The notes below the pieces were generated by a model, which ran no database searches, had not been told where the DNA came from, and was given only the letters and a program-made list of their open reading frames with translations. Positions 4,806 through 5,351 of a stretch of 5,351 bases of DNA are shown piece by piece; the first letter of the stretch is position 1, and each line of letters begins with the position of its first letter. The DNA comes from Actinomycetota bacterium (lineage in GTDB: Bacteria > Actinomycetota > Acidimicrobiia > Acidimicrobiales > AC-14), in assembly GCA_020200615.1 (NCBI GenBank), contig JAIVIH010000346.1, forward strand, positions 1 to 5,351, written 5' to 3'. Both the position numbers and the translations under genes were made by a program.

Positions 4806-5351
4806 ACCCGGGCGACGTAGAGCTGGCTGGCGAGGGCAGGGCCGAGGGCGATGGAGCCCTGGTCCAGGTCGAGGGTCACGGTGCCGTCCGGCGCCCGGGA
4901 GCGCACCTGGGCCGCCGCTCCCGGGATGAACCCGTGGCTGTCCAGATAGATGAGGGCATCGAGATCGACCTCCACCTGCTCGGTGACGCGCTCGAGGCGC
5001 ACCCGGTCACCGAGCTCGGTCTCGGCCAGGGCTTGCAGGTTCCGCTCGGGACCACCGGCGCCGGGGATGGGGTTGCCGTGGGGACAGGTGGCGGGATTGC
5101 CGAGGAGGGTGACCAGTCTCTGCTCGACCTCGTCGGAGATCACGTGCTCCCACCGGCAGGCTTCGACATGGGTCTTGTGCCACGGCAGGCCGATGATGTC
5201 GGTGAGGAGCCGCTCGGCGATGCGGTGCTTGCGCACCACGCTCTCGGCCCGCACCCGTCCGGCCGGAGTGAGCTTGAGGATCCGGCCCTCGGTCCGCACG
5301 TAGCCGTCGGTTCGGAGCCGGCGCACCATCTCCGACACGGAGGGGGCGGAG
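4802..5351 (-). CDS. ideR: DtxR/IdeR-type iron-dependent repressor, N-terminus outside the window
   Basis: Partial at its 5' end: the frame is open to the window edge and begins inside the recognition helix (SAPSVSEMVRRL). By alignment with Corynebacterium DtxR (226 aa), roughly 36 N-terminal residues are missing, including the metal ligand M10. The GTG at 5338 is the Val of that helix, not a start. Counting it as residue 1: end of the winged helix 1-25; dimerisation and metal domain about 26-80 with H38, E42, H57, C61, E64 and H65, equivalent to DtxR H79, E83, H98, C102, E105 and H106 (RKHRIAERLL and ACRWEHVISDEVE); the PHGNPIPG motif; and a FeoA/SH3-like C-terminal domain from about 107. 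The Cys at the C102 position marks the iron-type (DtxR/IdeR) rather than the MntR type. The family represses iron-uptake genes when loaded with Fe(II). Its stop overlaps the lipoprotein start (ATGA), so the two genes form an operon. Confidence 0.92.
   Translation of the reverse strand, partial: SAPSVSEMVRRLRTDGYVRTEGRILKLTPAGRVRAESVVRKHRIAERLLTDIIGLPWHKTHVEACRWEHVISDEVEQRLVTLLGNPATCPHGNPIPGAGGPERNLQALAETELGDRVRLERVTEQVEVDLDALIYLDSHGFIPGAAAQVRSRAPDGTVTLDLDQGSIALGPALASQLYVARV

Noticed and set aside
5336..5338. GTG as the start of the DtxR-type protein
   Set aside because: It encodes the Val inside the recognition helix (APSVSEMV); the first part of the winged helix and a metal ligand would be missing, so the gene runs off the window.

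Overview
The window is a compact, GC-rich stretch (third codon positions are nearly all G or C). The iron-type DtxR regulator, the PdtaR-like ANTAR regulator and the style of 4-alpha-glucanotransferase all point to a high-GC actinobacterium. An Acidimicrobiia-type lineage is my best guess, but that rests on protein style and not on a search.

Layout. (1) Positions 1-2781, minus strand: one long open frame encoding an envelope protein with a DUF4349-type extracytoplasmic domain between two membrane segments, continuous in frame with a GH77 4-alpha-glucanotransferase (MalQ) whose three catalytic acids are all present. (2) Positions 2782-2903: a short divergent control region with a strong ribosome binding site for the fusion gene and a -10-like hexamer placed for near-leaderless transcription of the rightward genes. 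(3) Positions 2904-3789, plus strand: a 97-aa helical-hairpin/coiled-coil protein of unknown function, then, 16 bases later, a REC-ANTAR response regulator of the PdtaR type with a TTG start. (4) Positions 3790-3953: a convergent intergenic gap with two perfect 6-bp hairpins and a 10-base direct repeat. (5) Positions 3954-5351, minus strand: a two-gene operon in which a DtxR/IdeR-type metalloregulator (N-terminus beyond the window edge) overlaps by ATGA the start of a secreted lipoprotein resembling the LppX/LprAFG group.

How the genes may work together. The two rightward genes look co-transcribed and would provide an RNA-binding antitermination regulator with a small helical partner; no sensor kinase is in the window. 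The two leftward genes are translationally coupled, which ties a probable cell-envelope lipid/ligand-binding lipoprotein to an iron regulator. The most unusual item is the DUF4349-MalQ fusion. Its predicted topology keeps the enzyme in the cytoplasm, and the junction replaces the start of MalQ, so it looks like a gene fusion and not merely two adjacent genes; an assembly or deletion artefact has not been excluded. No RNA genes, mobile elements or CRISPR arrays are visible.
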